From NCBI RefSeq assembly GCF_001612945.1, contig NZ_BDBK01000017.1:62001-126000 (forward strand): 64,000 nucleotides of DNA, written 5' to 3'. Of this stretch, positions 1 through 11,310 are shown piece by piece. The translations under genes were made by a program, and so were the position numbers. The DNA is from Nocardia inohanensis NBRC 100128. GTDB lineage: Bacteria > Actinomycetota > Actinomycetes > Mycobacteriales > Mycobacteriaceae. The notes below the pieces were generated by a model. The model was given only the letters and a program-made list of their open reading frames with translations, ran no database searches and was not told the origin of the DNA. The first letter of the stretch is position 1. The number at the start of each line of letters is the position of its first letter.

Positions 1-360
1 CAGGGCACCATGATCAGCGGCGTGCCGAATTTCGCGGTCTGCATCGGCTACACCAATGCCTCGTGGACCCTGCGCGCCGACATCACCTCGCGGTTGGTCT
101 GCAAGATCCTGGGCTACATGGACCGCAACGGCTATCCGGCCGTCGCTCCGCAGCCGCAGGGCACGCTGAACCAGCGCCCGCTGCTGGACTTGGCCTCCGG
201 TTACATCCAGCGCTCGATCGGTGCGTTCCCGCGTCAGGGCGACAAGCATCCGTGGACGGTGCGCCAGAACTACCTGCTCGATTCGGTGACCACCTTCCGC
301 ACCGATCTGCGCAAGACCCTGAAACCGGTCTCGATGGACAAGACCCTGCAACGCGCGTGA
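1..360 (+). CDS. flavin-containing monooxygenase, C-terminal part (5' end outside window)
   Basis: The frame is open at base 1 and stops at 358-360, so only the last 119 codons are present. The fragment matches, in order, the C-terminus of the complete monooxygenase at 57331-58833: the VPN..GYTNASWTL block, the SGYIQR block, the PRQG element and a W..N.Y segment just before the end. In class B flavin monooxygenases this region follows the NADPH-binding domain and closes the FAD site. The likely role of the whole protein is NADPH- and FAD-dependent oxygenation, possibly Baeyer-Villiger type, of an unknown hydrophobic substrate. The FAD and NADPH glycine motifs lie upstream of the window, so they cannot be checked. 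The next gene begins 25 bases downstream on the same strand. Confidence 0.85.
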   Translation, partial: QGTMISGVPNFAVCIGYTNASWTLRADITSRLVCKILGYMDRNGYPAVAPQPQGTLNQRPLLDLASGYIQRSIGAFPRQGDKHPWTVRQNYLLDSVTTFRTDLRKTLKPVSMDKTLQRA

Positions 361-385
361 AGCGGCGGTGGGCGAGAATCCGCGT

Positions 386-1066
386 ATGAGGCTTACCCGC
401 AAGGTGTTCGTGGCGGCCGCGGCCGTCGCCGTCCTCGCCCCGCTGCCGGTCGCCGTCGCCGCGCCCGGCTCGGGCGGCGGACAGGCCGGAAGTGGTTCCG
501 GCGCATCGGTTTCCGCCGCCACCGGCTCCGGCGAGGTGCCCACCGCCGCCGCGAGCAGCGCGACGCTGATCCTGGCCTACTCCTTCGGGAACCGCATGCC
601 CGCCGGCGCGGATCCGGATCGCACCATCGGCGAACCGGGTCCGGTGAACGAGGAATTGGCGGCGGCCGTCATGGCCACGCGCGGGGACCGCGGCACCCCG
701 GTCTACGCGCAGACCGAGATCGCCCAGGTGCTGCGCACCCGCTACGGGCTGACCGATGTGGTCGCCATCGACCCGAGCCGCGACGCCGACGGCAAGCTGA
801 TCTATCTCTCCACCGACGGGGTCGCCGCCGCGGTCGCCGGATTGCGCGGCGGCGCGGTCGCCACCGACCGGGTCGCCGTGGTGGCTTTCCAGGATCACCT
901 GTGGCGCGCCACCGCCACCACCGCCCAGCGCGGCTTCACCGCTTTCGCCCCCGCAGGCGTGACCATGCCGAGCACCTACGACCCGCAGTCCGGTCAGCTC
1001 TGGACCACCAGCCCGCTGCTCTACATCCCGACGGACCTGCTGGGCCGCCTGGCTCTGCTGAAGTAG
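386..1066 (+). CDS. exported protein of unknown function
   Basis: The protein has 226 residues. A start at ATG 386 gives a classical signal peptide: MRLTRK, a hydrophobic Ala/Val stretch, and an AVA-A cleavage region near residue 26. A GTG at 368 would only add six residues. A Gly/Ser/Ala-rich linker follows to about residue 60, then a compact alpha/beta domain with a strand (ATLILAYSFG), a PVYAQTEIAQVL helix and a VAVVAFQDH strand. The strand order and the 'period of free use of a secreted nucleotide-fold' look recall the DUF218/YdcF fold, but the match is too weak to name. It probably works outside the membrane. The gene sits between a monooxygenase and an Rv3235-family gene with no clear operon link. 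Confidence 0.65.
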   Translation: MRLTRKVFVAAAAVAVLAPLPVAVAAPGSGGGQAGSGSGASVSAATGSGEVPTAAASSATLILAYSFGNRMPAGADPDRTIGEPGPVNEELAAAVMATRGDRGTPVYAQTEIAQVLRTRYGLTDVVAIDPSRDADGKLIYLSTDGVAAAVAGLRGGAVATDRVAVVAFQDHLWRATATTAQRGFTAFAPAGVTMPSTYDPQSGQLWTTSPLLYIPTDLLGRLALLK

Positions 1067-1170
1067 CCATCCGCCCGGGAAATCCGTTGCCGCCGCGACT
1101 CGCCCGTCGCGGGTCGCGCGAGACCGGGCGATGCGTGCGCGCGAATATTCCCGCCTGCCATGCTGGCGCG

Positions 1171-1707
1171 GTGACCATCGAGGATCGCCCGTTGTACGTC
1201 GCTCCGGTATCGGAATCGCGGCCGGGACTGTGCGAGGCGCTGCCCTCCCGAGCCCGGCGGCGCACGCAATCGTCGTGCCGGAATCCGGTGCTGCGAAAGG
1301 GTTTCTCGCAGCGCTCTCCGAGTGCGCTGGGGCGGCGGCATTTACGGCCTTCGCAGGGTGGCGAAAGTCCGTCGGCCGGTGAAGAGGTTTCGGGGGCAAG
1401 ACAATTCGCGGTGGCGGTGCTACGGGTGGCTTTGGAGGTACTCGACGGGCGGCGTCCGGTGCCGCAGTTGACCGTGCTTGCCGACCGCACGGTCTTGGCG
1501 GCGATTCACACCCTGCACACGGCCGCCGAGGTGCCCGGCCGGGAGCTCGGGTCCGCCTGCCTCAGCAGCGTGAATGTGATCATGTCGGACCCCCGGGCGG
1601 CGGAAGTTTTCGCCGGATACGATCGCGGAACTCGGCATTTCGCACTGGCCGCCCGCATTGTCCGCGGTCGTTCCGGGTGGCGGTTGACCGCATTCCGAGT
1701 GTGCTGA
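1171..1707 (+). CDS. Rv3235-family protein (DUF6459-like)
   Basis: The protein has 178 residues from the GTG at 1171. The N-terminal half is rich in Arg, Ser and Pro and looks disordered. From about residue 70 it has the family core: an ARQFAVAVLRVALEVLDGRR helix, the PVPQL..L.D..V motif, and a final two-stranded part ending in GWRLTAFRVC. Members of this family are short actinobacterial proteins often coded near secA1 and described only as Ala/Arg-rich; no biochemical role is known to me. No secA is in this window, so the usual neighbourhood is not kept here. The start is uncertain because upstream in-frame codons exist and no strong ribosome site is seen. Confidence 0.7.
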   Translation: MTIEDRPLYVAPVSESRPGLCEALPSRARRRTQSSCRNPVLRKGFSQRSPSALGRRHLRPSQGGESPSAGEEVSGARQFAVAVLRVALEVLDGRRPVPQLTVLADRTVLAAIHTLHTAAEVPGRELGSACLSSVNVIMSDPRAAEVFAGYDRGTRHFALAARIVRGRSGWRLTAFRVC

Positions 1708-1841
1708 AGACCGTGCGGTCTCTCCGGTAATAGCAGAATTGCCTGATCTCGGGGAATTCCAATCGCGCCTGGTTTGAAACCTCACTCCCGCGGCATTAGC
1801 ATTTCGGCGAATAGCGGCACCTCTACGTGGAAGGGCAGTCC

Positions 1842-2189
1842 ATGGCGAAGAAAGTCACCGTAACTCTGGTTGACGACTACGACGGCGAATCGAAGGCCGA
1901 CGAAACCGTCTTTTTCTCGATCGACGGGAACGAGTACGAGATCGATCTGTCGATCAAGAACGCCGGCAAGCTGCGGGAGTCTCTCGAACCCTGGACCGAG
2001 AAGGCCCGCAAGGTAGGCCGTTCCACCAAGCGCAAGGCGGGGCTGGCCGCCGGCCGCACCCGTCCCGCCGTGGACCGCGAGGAGAGCACCGCGATCCGCG
2101 AATGGGCGCGCGCCCAGGGCCACCAGGTTTCCTCGCGCGGCCGTATCCCGGCCGAGATCGTCGACGCCTACCAGCGCACCAAGAAATAA
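1842..2189 (+). CDS. lsr2: Lsr2 nucleoid-associated protein
   Basis: The protein has 115 residues, the usual Lsr2 length. The N-terminal dimerisation domain opens with MAKKVTVTLVDDYDG and contains the EIDLS.KNA.KLR segment. A basic linker (residues about 58-80) joins the C-terminal DNA-binding domain, which has AIREWAR, G-H, and the RGR AT-hook-like core followed by IPAEIVDAY. Lsr2 binds AT-rich DNA in the minor groove, bridges it and silences acquired genes, acting as the actinobacterial counterpart of H-NS. ATG 1842 is chosen over an upstream in-frame ATG at 1827 because the conserved N-terminus begins there. A U-tract terminator follows the gene. Confidence 0.96.
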   Translation: MAKKVTVTLVDDYDGESKADETVFFSIDGNEYEIDLSIKNAGKLRESLEPWTEKARKVGRSTKRKAGLAAGRTRPAVDREESTAIREWARAQGHQVSSRGRIPAEIVDAYQRTKK

Positions 2190-2223
2190 CCCGCCGCATT
2201 CCCCGGAGGGGCAGCGGAAATTT

Positions 2224-2263
2224 CGGGCGTGGGCGACCATCGGTCGCCCGCGCCCGGTTTTTT
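2224..2263 (+). terminator. intrinsic terminator of lsr2
   Basis: A GC-rich stem starts with CGGGCG (2224-2229) and GGGCGACC (2231-2238), has a three-base loop, and closes with GGTCGCCC and CGCCCG (2242-2256), with one T/G mismatch. A run of six T follows at 2258-2263. This is the only hairpin in the window with a textbook U tract. Confidence 0.85.
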
Positions 2264-2398
2264 CGCCCGAAATTGTCCGGTCGCACCCCATCGGACCAGC
2301 ACATTCACATCGAGCGACGGTAGCCTCGGCCGGCCGATTTGTACGGATCGGGCCTGAACTATTCGCGAATACCGCGGCACGGCTTTCCCGGCGGCGGG

Positions 2399-5300
2399 TC
2401 AGGCCACCCTGGGCAGCGGCGCGCCCCGCGGCGGCAGTTCGGCCCGGATGTGCTCGAGCAACCGGCGCGCCCGGGTGCGGTGCGTATCGGCGGCTGTGCC
2501 GTCGCCCAACGCGTCGGCGAGTTCGGCGAGCACGGCGTCCATGGGACCGAAGACCGCCATCCCGGTCTCGATGCCGACGATGGTGCCGGTATGCGGTGAA
2601 AGGTAGTGGTACAGCTCGCGGATCGTGGCGGCGTCACCGAGGGTCAGCGCCGCTCGCGCCCGCAGCGCCGAGGCCAGTATCGGATAGAGCCCCGTCCCGA
2701 TCGGATCGGAGGCGTCGAACACCGCGCGTGCCCGCTCCGGTTCACCCGCGTGCAACAGCGCCAGCGCGTACGCCTGGGTCACCGCATTGGGCAGCACCGG
2801 ATAGGTCTCCGCGATGGCTCCCGCCAGCCCTGCCAGATCGCCGCGCGCCCATCCGACCGCGATGGCGCAGAACAGCTGGGACTCCCGATCGTTCATGGTC
2901 TGCGCCTTGCTGATCCGCTCCCCGTACTGCGCGTACAGCCGCTCGGCCGCATCGATATCCCCGCGCAGCAGCTCGGTGGTGGCCGCGAAGCAGCTCACCC
3001 GATCCAGCAACGGCTGCAACTGTCCTTCGTCGGCGAACTCCACCGCCAGCGCCGCCTGCCGCCCCGCCGCCCGCAGATCGGCCCGGGCCGCCGCGGCCCG
3101 ATACCCCAGATCGTGTGCCACCGCCCGGTACTCGGCCAGCCCCGCCGCGGTGGCCAATCGCTCCAGTTCGTCCGCCAGCGCCGAAAACTCCGGCCCGCAA
3201 TCGAATTCCAGATAGGTCACCGCATTGATGGCCGCGCAGATCTGTTCCGCTTCGCCCAGCTTCCGCGCCACCGCCAAGGCCGCGCGCGCCAGCCGCTGCC
3301 GTAATTCGTACTCGTAGACCCCCGTCTCGAAGGTCGCCGCGATCAACAGCCGGATCAAGGTCCGGGTGGACCCCGGCGTCGCATCCCGCGCGATGATCGC
3401 CTCGAGCGTGTCGCCCGCTCGCCGCTCGGCCCGTCCGGGCGGCGCAACCGGCGGTGGTTCGGGCAGGCGGTCGACCGGGTCGGGGCCGGTGGGCAGGGCG
3501 CTGCGGGGCAGGCCGTAGCGGGCGAGGGCGCTGGAGAGGGCGCGGCGAATGCGGTTGTCGGGGCGCTTCCATTCTCGGATCGGCCAGATCACCGGGGCTC
3601 GCCAGCTGGTGAGGGCCTGGGCGGACAGGCTCGGGTCGCCCAGGCGTTCGGCGAGGTCGAGGGCGCGACCGCGTTCGGCGCGGGCCTCGCGGTGACGATT
3701 GTCGTAGGCCAGGGCGGAGACCAGGGTGCAACGCGCGTCGAGCAGGGCGTGCCGGTCGGCGCGGTCGGCGTGCTCGCTATCGTGACCGGCGAGCTGATGG
3801 AGTTCGACGGCCGCCCGGGCCAGGGGCACCGTCTCGTGCCGCATCCGGCGGCGCATCCGGCGCCGGGCGGCGGCGGTGACGTATTCGATTGCGTGCCTCG
3901 CGGTTTCGGAGCTGGCCCCGAGCATCGCATGGCGGGCCAGGACGTCGGGATCGCGGGCCAGGGCGGGGTAGGCGTGGGCATTGGCCTCGAGCAGTTCCAG
4001 TGCGGCCCAATGCATCCGGCCGCGACGCAGGGCGGGAATGCCGAGGTAAACGGTATCGCGCAGCAGGCTGTGTTCGAAGGTGATGCTGCCGTTGCGGCGG
4101 GTTCCGACCAACCCCGCATCCTCGGCGGCCGCGACCAGGTCGATCAACTCCGCTTCGCGCAGCCCCGTGTCCAGGCTCAGTATCCCGAGCTCGACGCCCG
4201 GCCCCCAGATCGAAATATGTTGCAGCACCTCGGCCACCCCGGCGGGCAGCCGCGCGATCCGGGTATTCACGATCTCCCGGATGGAATCCGGAACTTGATC
4301 CATATTCCCCTGCGCCGCAACGAGTTTGGCCAGCTCACGGACAAACAGCGGATTCCCGCCCGCCCGGTGATGCAATTGCGCCAGCAACTCCTCGCCGACC
4401 GGCCCCAGCCCGGCCGCCGCCACCGCGCTCCGGGTCGCCGCCAGATCCAGCCCGCTCAGCTCCGCCCAGGTGGCGGTATGCGGCGCGAGCGCCGCCGCCG
4501 TGGTGTGTACCCCCGGACCGGCCTCCGACCGCCGCAGCGTCAGCAGCACGAAGACCGGTTCGTCCCGCAGCCAGCTCACCACCTGCCGCAGTACCTGCAA
4601 GGTCGCGGTATCGGCGCGCTGCACATCCTCCAGCAGCAGGGTCACCGGCCCGGAAGCCGCAGCGCGCCTGCATCGTTCGGCGATGGTGCGGGAAAGGGTG
4701 AACGGGTCATCGGTACCGATCGCCTCGGCCTCGGCGGTCCAGGCGTCCAGGCCGGCCAGGATCTCCGACCAGGCCCAGGCCGGGGGCGCGCCCTCTATCT
4801 CCGGGCAACCGCCGGCCGCCACCGTCCATCCCGCGCCGGTGAGCCCGCCGGCCACGTTCTCGGCCAGCGTCGTCTTCCCGATCCCGGTCTCGCCGGTGAT
4901 CCACGCCAGCCGCAAGCGCCCGCCGCCCGCGGGCCGGACCCCGCCGCCCACCCCCTCGGCGATCCCGAGGATCTCGGCGAGTTCGGCCGCGTAACCGGGC
5001 ACTGCGCCGGGCTCGGCCATCGCATTCGGAACGCCGCCGTTCGAAGACGCATCCGGCGGCGGTCCGGGGGTGGTGATAGTCGCGCCCGAATGCCCCTGCG
5101 CCACTGCGATTCCGGCGCCGCGCATCCACGGCTCCGGATCCACGGCCTGATTGAGTATCGCGATCTCCAACTGCCGCAACGCGATTCCGGGATCGATTCC
5201 GTACTCCTCGTTGAGGAATTCGCGCGCCCGGCGAATCGTGGTGAGCGCCTCCAGCTGCTGCCCGAGCCGATACTGCGCCGCCGCCAGCAGCCGGGTGACC

Positions 5301-5914
5301 TCCTCCCGCCCCGGATGCGCCTCGAACAGCGGTCGCAGCGTCAGCGCCACCTCCCCGGCGCGGCCCAGTTCGAGTTTCGCCTGTGCTTCGAGTTCGACGG
5401 CGGTGAGATGCAGTTCGGTGAGCCGATCGGCCTCGGGCGCAGCCCATTCCGAATCGGCGAAGGCTTCCAACGCGGGCCCGTGCCATTGGGCGAGCACGTT
5501 CTCCAGCAGCCCGCTGCGCACCGCCGGATCCGGAATTCCCCGATGATTGCCGATGATTTCCTGATAGTTGCGCAGCTGTTCTTCGAAAGCCCAGGCATCG
5601 ACGGCCCGTTCGGCCATTTTCAAGGCGTACCCGGATGATTCGGACACGATGTAGCGGGCGGGCGCCCGCCGCGGGCGATCCGGTTCGAAGAGTCGCCGCA
5701 GATTGTGAATATGCACCTGGAGCACCGACGCGGCCTTGGCCGGCGGCTGTCCGTCCCAGAGATCGTCGATCAGGCGCTCGGTCGATACGACCTGACCTCG
5801 GGCGACGATGAGCCGTCCGAGCACGGCGCGCTGCATGGGCGTACCGAGGGGAACGGCCCGCCCGCCGACCGACAGCAGCAGGGGCCCGAGTACCCGCAGT
5901 TCCGCTCCGGTCAT
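2399..5914 (-). CDS. large BTAD-AAA transcriptional regulator (AfsR/SARP-like)
   Basis: The protein has 1171 residues from ATG 5914, which has an AGGAGGG ribosome site five bases upstream. Order of domains: OmpR-type winged helix (about 1-95, LRVLGPLLLSVGG then the LIDDLWDG region), bacterial transcriptional activation domain (about 100-255), a linker, an AAA/NACHT-type ATPase with Walker A GETGIGKT near 340 and Walker B LLLEDV near 425, then a long TPR-like helical C-terminus. Proteins of this build switch genes for secondary metabolism or stress in response to an unknown ligand sensed by the ATPase-TPR part. No biosynthetic cluster lies next to it, so the target is unknown. Three TGCTAA motifs in the upstream region may be its own binding sites. 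Confidence 0.88.
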   Translation of the reverse strand: MTGAELRVLGPLLLSVGGRAVPLGTPMQRAVLGRLIVARGQVVSTERLIDDLWDGQPPAKAASVLQVHIHNLRRLFEPDRPRRAPARYIVSESSGYALKMAERAVDAWAFEEQLRNYQEIIGNHRGIPDPAVRSGLLENVLAQWHGPALEAFADSEWAAPEADRLTELHLTAVELEAQAKLELGRAGEVALTLRPLFEAHPGREEVTRLLAAAQYRLGQQLEALTTIRRAREFLNEEYGIDPGIALRQLEIAILNQAVDPEPWMRGAGIAVAQGHSGATITTPGPPPDASSNGGVPNAMAEPGAVPGYAAELAEILGIAEGVGGGVRPAGGGRLRLAWITGETGIGKTTLAENVAGGLTGAGWTVAAGGCPEIEGAPPAWAWSEILAGLDAWTAEAEAIGTDDPFTLSRTIAERCRRAAASGPVTLLLEDVQRADTATLQVLRQVVSWLRDEPVFVLLTLRRSEAGPGVHTTAAALAPHTATWAELSGLDLAATRSAVAAAGLGPVGEELLAQLHHRAGGNPLFVRELAKLVAAQGNMDQVPDSIREIVNTRIARLPAGVAEVLQHISIWGPGVELGILSLDTGLREAELIDLVAAAEDAGLVGTRRNGSITFEHSLLRDTVYLGIPALRRGRMHWAALELLEANAHAYPALARDPDVLARHAMLGASSETARHAIEYVTAAARRRMRRRMRHETVPLARAAVELHQLAGHDSEHADRADRHALLDARCTLVSALAYDNRHREARAERGRALDLAERLGDPSLSAQALTSWRAPVIWPIREWKRPDNRIRRALSSALARYGLPRSALPTGPDPVDRLPEPPPVAPPGRAERRAGDTLEAIIARDATPGSTRTLIRLLIAATFETGVYEYELRQRLARAALAVARKLGEAEQICAAINAVTYLEFDCGPEFSALADELERLATAAGLAEYRAVAHDLGYRAAAARADLRAAGRQAALAVEFADEGQLQPLLDRVSCFAATTELLRGDIDAAERLYAQYGERISKAQTMNDRESQLFCAIAVGWARGDLAGLAGAIAETYPVLPNAVTQAYALALLHAGEPERARAVFDASDPIGTGLYPILASALRARAALTLGDAATIRELYHYLSPHTGTIVGIETGMAVFGPMDAVLAELADALGDGTAADTHRTRARRLLEHIRAELPPRGAPLPRVA

Positions 5915-5999
5915 TCGCGCCCTCCTACGCCCCGAAAGCAAACTGGACGTTCGCCGCAAGAAGAGCACTATCCCGCAAAAACCTGAAGATGCCAAAAGG

Positions 6000-6081
6000 T
6001 TGCTAAACAGTTGTCGAATAGTTACTGGAGGGCCTGTCGACCTGCGTAAACCCGTGCTAAGAAATCCATTCGCGTTGCTAA
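6000..6081. promoter_or_regulatory. TGCTAA direct repeats upstream of the BTAD regulator
   Basis: TGCTAA occurs at 6001-6006, 6055-6060 and 6076-6081, all in the same orientation, within the 263-base gap between the regulator (minus) and the small gene at 6178 (plus). The gaps between starts are 54 and 21 bases, about five and two helical turns. SARP-type winged helices bind directly repeated half-sites on one face of the helix, so this is a candidate autoregulatory site. No other feature was recognised in this gap. Confidence 0.4.
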
Positions 6082-6177
6082 GTAATGGAGATGGTTTCAC
6101 AACTCGGCTGGAAGTCAACCGGAAGAGCCGTGCCCGATACTTCCGGGTGGAAGCAAGCAGAGCGAAGGGCGGTTGGC

Positions 6178-6405
6178 ATGTCCCAGCAATCGGATTTCCC
6201 CCGCGGATTCGGTGAAACCGGAATCGAGCCGGATCACGTCGGCTTCTATGTGGACCGCGACGGCGACATCTGGGAAAAACAGCCGCACGGCTGGCGCTTG
6301 GTGCTGCAACGCGGCGTCGCCGTCGATCCGCTGTCGCTGTGGGATTGGACCGACGGCCACGTCCGCGATTACGCGCCCTTCGCCCCGGTGGGGGCGGGCA
6401 TCTGA
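6178..6405 (+). CDS. small conserved-looking protein, unknown function
   Basis: The protein has 75 residues. ATG 6178 follows a purine-rich GCGAAGGGCGG ribosome site; the in-frame ATG at 6085 lies in the low-GC promoter zone and is less likely. The chain is acidic and aromatic-rich, with FYVDRDGDIWEK and WDWTDGHVRDYAPF segments, and has no signal peptide or membrane helix. The D-x-D-G-D element resembles an EF-hand-like loop but is single and not enough to claim metal binding. It is not in an operon: the neighbour upstream is divergent and the one downstream convergent. Confidence 0.6.
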   Translation: MSQQSDFPRGFGETGIEPDHVGFYVDRDGDIWEKQPHGWRLVLQRGVAVDPLSLWDWTDGHVRDYAPFAPVGAGI

Positions 6406-6423
6406 CCTTCCTTGCCGCGCAGC

Positions 6424-7704
6424 CTATTTCGGGCTGAGTGCACCGTCGAGGTGGTCGAACGCCACCTGGCTGTGCAGCCGCACCCCGGTGATCAGGGTGT
6501 CGTCATCGGCGTAGAAGTGCGGATTGTGGTTCATGAACAACCCGCGCCCGCCCGGAATCGGCACCGGCAGGCCGTCGTCGTTCAACTCCGCGTCCTGCAC
6601 CCCGAGCGTCACGTACAACCCGCCGTACTTGTTCACGAACTCGGACACGTCGTCGTAGCCGAGCGTCGCTCCCGTCCGGACCACCCGGTCCTCGCCCGCC
6701 ACCCGCCGGAACGTGGGCAGTCCGGCCTCCACCCACGCCGCCTCGTTGTGCACCGCGGGCACATCCTGGAGGAACTCCACGGTGGCCGAGGAGTTGTATG
6801 CCTGCGCGGAGTTGGCGGCGAGGGTTCGCACCCGCCGCTGCACCTCGCCCATATCGGCCTCCACCGAGCATCGAACGGTGCCCCACAGCGTGACCGTTTG
6901 CCCGATGATGTTGAACCGCCCCACATCCTCGACGTGCCCGATGCTGACGGTGACCGGGTCGAAAGCGCTGACCTGCCGGTAGATCTGCCCGATGCCGGTG
7001 AGGATCGCGCCCGCCGCGGGCATCGGATCGATGCCCATCCACGGGGTGGAGCCGTGCACCTGCTGCCCGGTGATGACGATCTTGATCAGGCAGGACGCGC
7101 CGAACTGATTGCCGACCCGATAACCGATGTACCCCTTGGGATACGGCGTCACATGGAACCCGAACGCCATCGTCGGCGCCGGATGATCCAGCGCCCCTTC
7201 CGCGAGCATCTCACGCGCCCCGCCCTTTTCGCCGACCGGCGGCCCCTCCTCGGCCGGCTGGAACACGAAAAGCACTGTGCCCGGCAGCTTCTCGCGCACC
7301 CCGGCGAGCACCGTGGCCGCGCCCATCAGCATGGCGGTATGGCAGTCGTGCCCGCAGGCGTGCGAAACCGGGAACGGCCCGCCCGGATAGTTCTCGTCCA
7401 CCACGTGCGAGGCGAACGGCACGCCGCACAGGTCGGGCACCGGCAGCGCGTCGATATCGCCGCGCAGGGCGATGACCCGATCCCCGGGCAGCCCGCCCTT
7501 CAGTACGCCCACCACTCCGTGCCCGGCGATGCCGGTGCGCACTTCGTCCAGCGAGAGCGAGTTCAGATGGTCGGCGATCAACGCGGCGGTATCGACTTCC
7601 CGATTGGACAGCTCCGGATGCTGGTGCAGGTGACGCCGCCACCGGACGACCTGATCGGCCACCGCTTTCGCCCCGGAATCCAACTCGTCGTGGATGGCGC
7701 TCAT
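6424..7704 (-). CDS. M20 family amidohydrolase / peptidase
   Basis: The protein has 426 residues from ATG 7704 (MSAIHDELD). It shows the M20D (HipO/AmhX/IAA-amino-acid hydrolase) pattern: RRHLHQHPELS near residue 28, the HACGHD metal motif near 118, PAEEG near 150, then the dimerisation domain, and a FMNHNPHFYADD-type metal-binding His segment close to the C-terminus. Such enzymes hydrolyse N-acyl or N-carbamoyl amino acids using one or two zinc or manganese ions in the cytoplasm. The substrate cannot be read from sequence. It is divergent from the Clp gene, with a 172-base gap between starts. Confidence 0.9.
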   Translation of the reverse strand: MSAIHDELDSGAKAVADQVVRWRRHLHQHPELSNREVDTAALIADHLNSLSLDEVRTGIAGHGVVGVLKGGLPGDRVIALRGDIDALPVPDLCGVPFASHVVDENYPGGPFPVSHACGHDCHTAMLMGAATVLAGVREKLPGTVLFVFQPAEEGPPVGEKGGAREMLAEGALDHPAPTMAFGFHVTPYPKGYIGYRVGNQFGASCLIKIVITGQQVHGSTPWMGIDPMPAAGAILTGIGQIYRQVSAFDPVTVSIGHVEDVGRFNIIGQTVTLWGTVRCSVEADMGEVQRRVRTLAANSAQAYNSSATVEFLQDVPAVHNEAAWVEAGLPTFRRVAGEDRVVRTGATLGYDDVSEFVNKYGGLYVTLGVQDAELNDDGLPVPIPGGRGLFMNHNPHFYADDDTLITGVRLHSQVAFDHLDGALSPK

Positions 7705-7876
7705 CTGGCTCCGATCGGTCGGTCCGGTATCCGAACACAAACTCGTCACAGCGTCTTGCCGTCACCGGCGAGGCTACTACTGTGGGAGCCGAGTTCGCCA
7801 TCCGTTAGCTGACGCGTCGGCACGCTCCGGCTGGATCCGAGTGCGCCACCGCGCCACCCGATGCCACGAGGTGATC

Positions 7877-10486
<2,610 letters not shown>

Positions 10487-10498
10487 CCCGAAACCCCC

Positions 10499-10536
10499 GC
10501 GAGCGCCGCATCGGAGCAATCCGATGCGGCGCTCGC
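10499..10536. terminator. perfect 17-bp hairpin with GCAA loop between convergent genes
   Basis: GAGCGCCGCATCGGA (10501-10515) and its exact complement (10520-10534) flank a GCAA tetraloop, and two more outer pairs form. It lies 13 bases after the Clp stop and 7 before the stop of the convergent lipoprotein gene. There is no U tract. The position suits a bidirectional terminator or 3'-end stabiliser. Confidence 0.7.
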
Positions 10537-10542
10537 CATTCC

Positions 10543-11151
10543 TCACGACCGCTGCGCCGTCGCGATCAACTGCCCGTACCCGATGATGTGACTGTTCATG
10601 GTGAAGGTGGCCACGGCGGGCGGCGTATTCGCAGGCAGTCCCAAGCTCGGCGTATCCAGCGCGACCACGGTGATCACGTAATCGTGCGCCTTGTCCCCGG
10701 CCGGCGGGCACGGCCCCAGATAGCCGGTGCCCCCGGCATCGTTGGTGCCCGCGACTCCTGCTGCGCCAGTGCCGAATTCGCTCGCCTGCGCCGGAATATC
10801 CCAGTTCAGCCAATGCCAGAAGCCGCTGCCGGTAGGGGCATCCGGATCGAACATGGTGATCGCGAAGCTCCGCGCGCCGGCAGGCGCTCCCGACCACGTC
10901 ACCTGCGGCGCCTTACCGGCCTCCGTGCAACCGAAAGAATTCGCCCACTGCGGACGCGGAATCGACTGCCCGGCAGCGATATCCGGACTGGTGACATCGA
11001 AACGAGCGGCACTGGACGGTATTGCGGACCGAACGCTGACGCCGGGCTTCATGGATTCGGTACCGCTGTCGTCGGTGCCACACGCACTGGCTCCGGCGGC
11101 AGCGGCCGCGGCGATAGTGACGGCGGCGATGGTGCCCAAGGTGCGCTTCAT
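10543..11151 (-). CDS. YbhB/YbcL family (PEBP-like) lipoprotein
   Basis: The protein has 202 residues from ATG 11151, preceded by a GAGG ribosome site. The signal peptide MKRTLGTIAAV... ends in a GASAC lipobox, so it is probably lipid-anchored outside the membrane. The rest matches the phosphatidylethanolamine-binding-protein fold of bacterial YbhB/YbcL: the FDPDAPTGSGFWHWLNWDIP block, GYLGPCPPAGDKAHDYVITVVALD and a closing strand. Bacterial members bind small anionic or phospholipid-like ligands; no enzymatic role is established. Mycobacteria carry comparable lipoproteins. It converges on the Clp gene across a hairpin. Confidence 0.9.
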   Translation of the reverse strand: MKRTLGTIAAVTIAAAAAAGASACGTDDSGTESMKPGVSVRSAIPSSAARFDVTSPDIAAGQSIPRPQWANSFGCTEAGKAPQVTWSGAPAGARSFAITMFDPDAPTGSGFWHWLNWDIPAQASEFGTGAAGVAGTNDAGGTGYLGPCPPAGDKAHDYVITVVALDTPSLGLPANTPPAVATFTMNSHIIGYGQLIATAQRS

Positions 11152-11310
11152 GACGACCTCCAGATGATCTCGTGCGTACTGCGTTGCGCTCATTGAAGCA
11201 GTCAGGTTCCAAACTATGAAACTCAATTCCCAATATTTGAGATAGCGCCCAGATGTGCCTGCTCCTACGACCTCTTGTCGTCAGAACTGAATCTGGGTTA
11301 ACTTTCTCGT

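Noticed and set aside
3692..5638. Plus-strand open frame of 648 codons inside the BTAD regulator
   Set aside because: No motif, Gln/Gly/Arg-rich shadow; the minus-strand protein has intact domains over the same bases.
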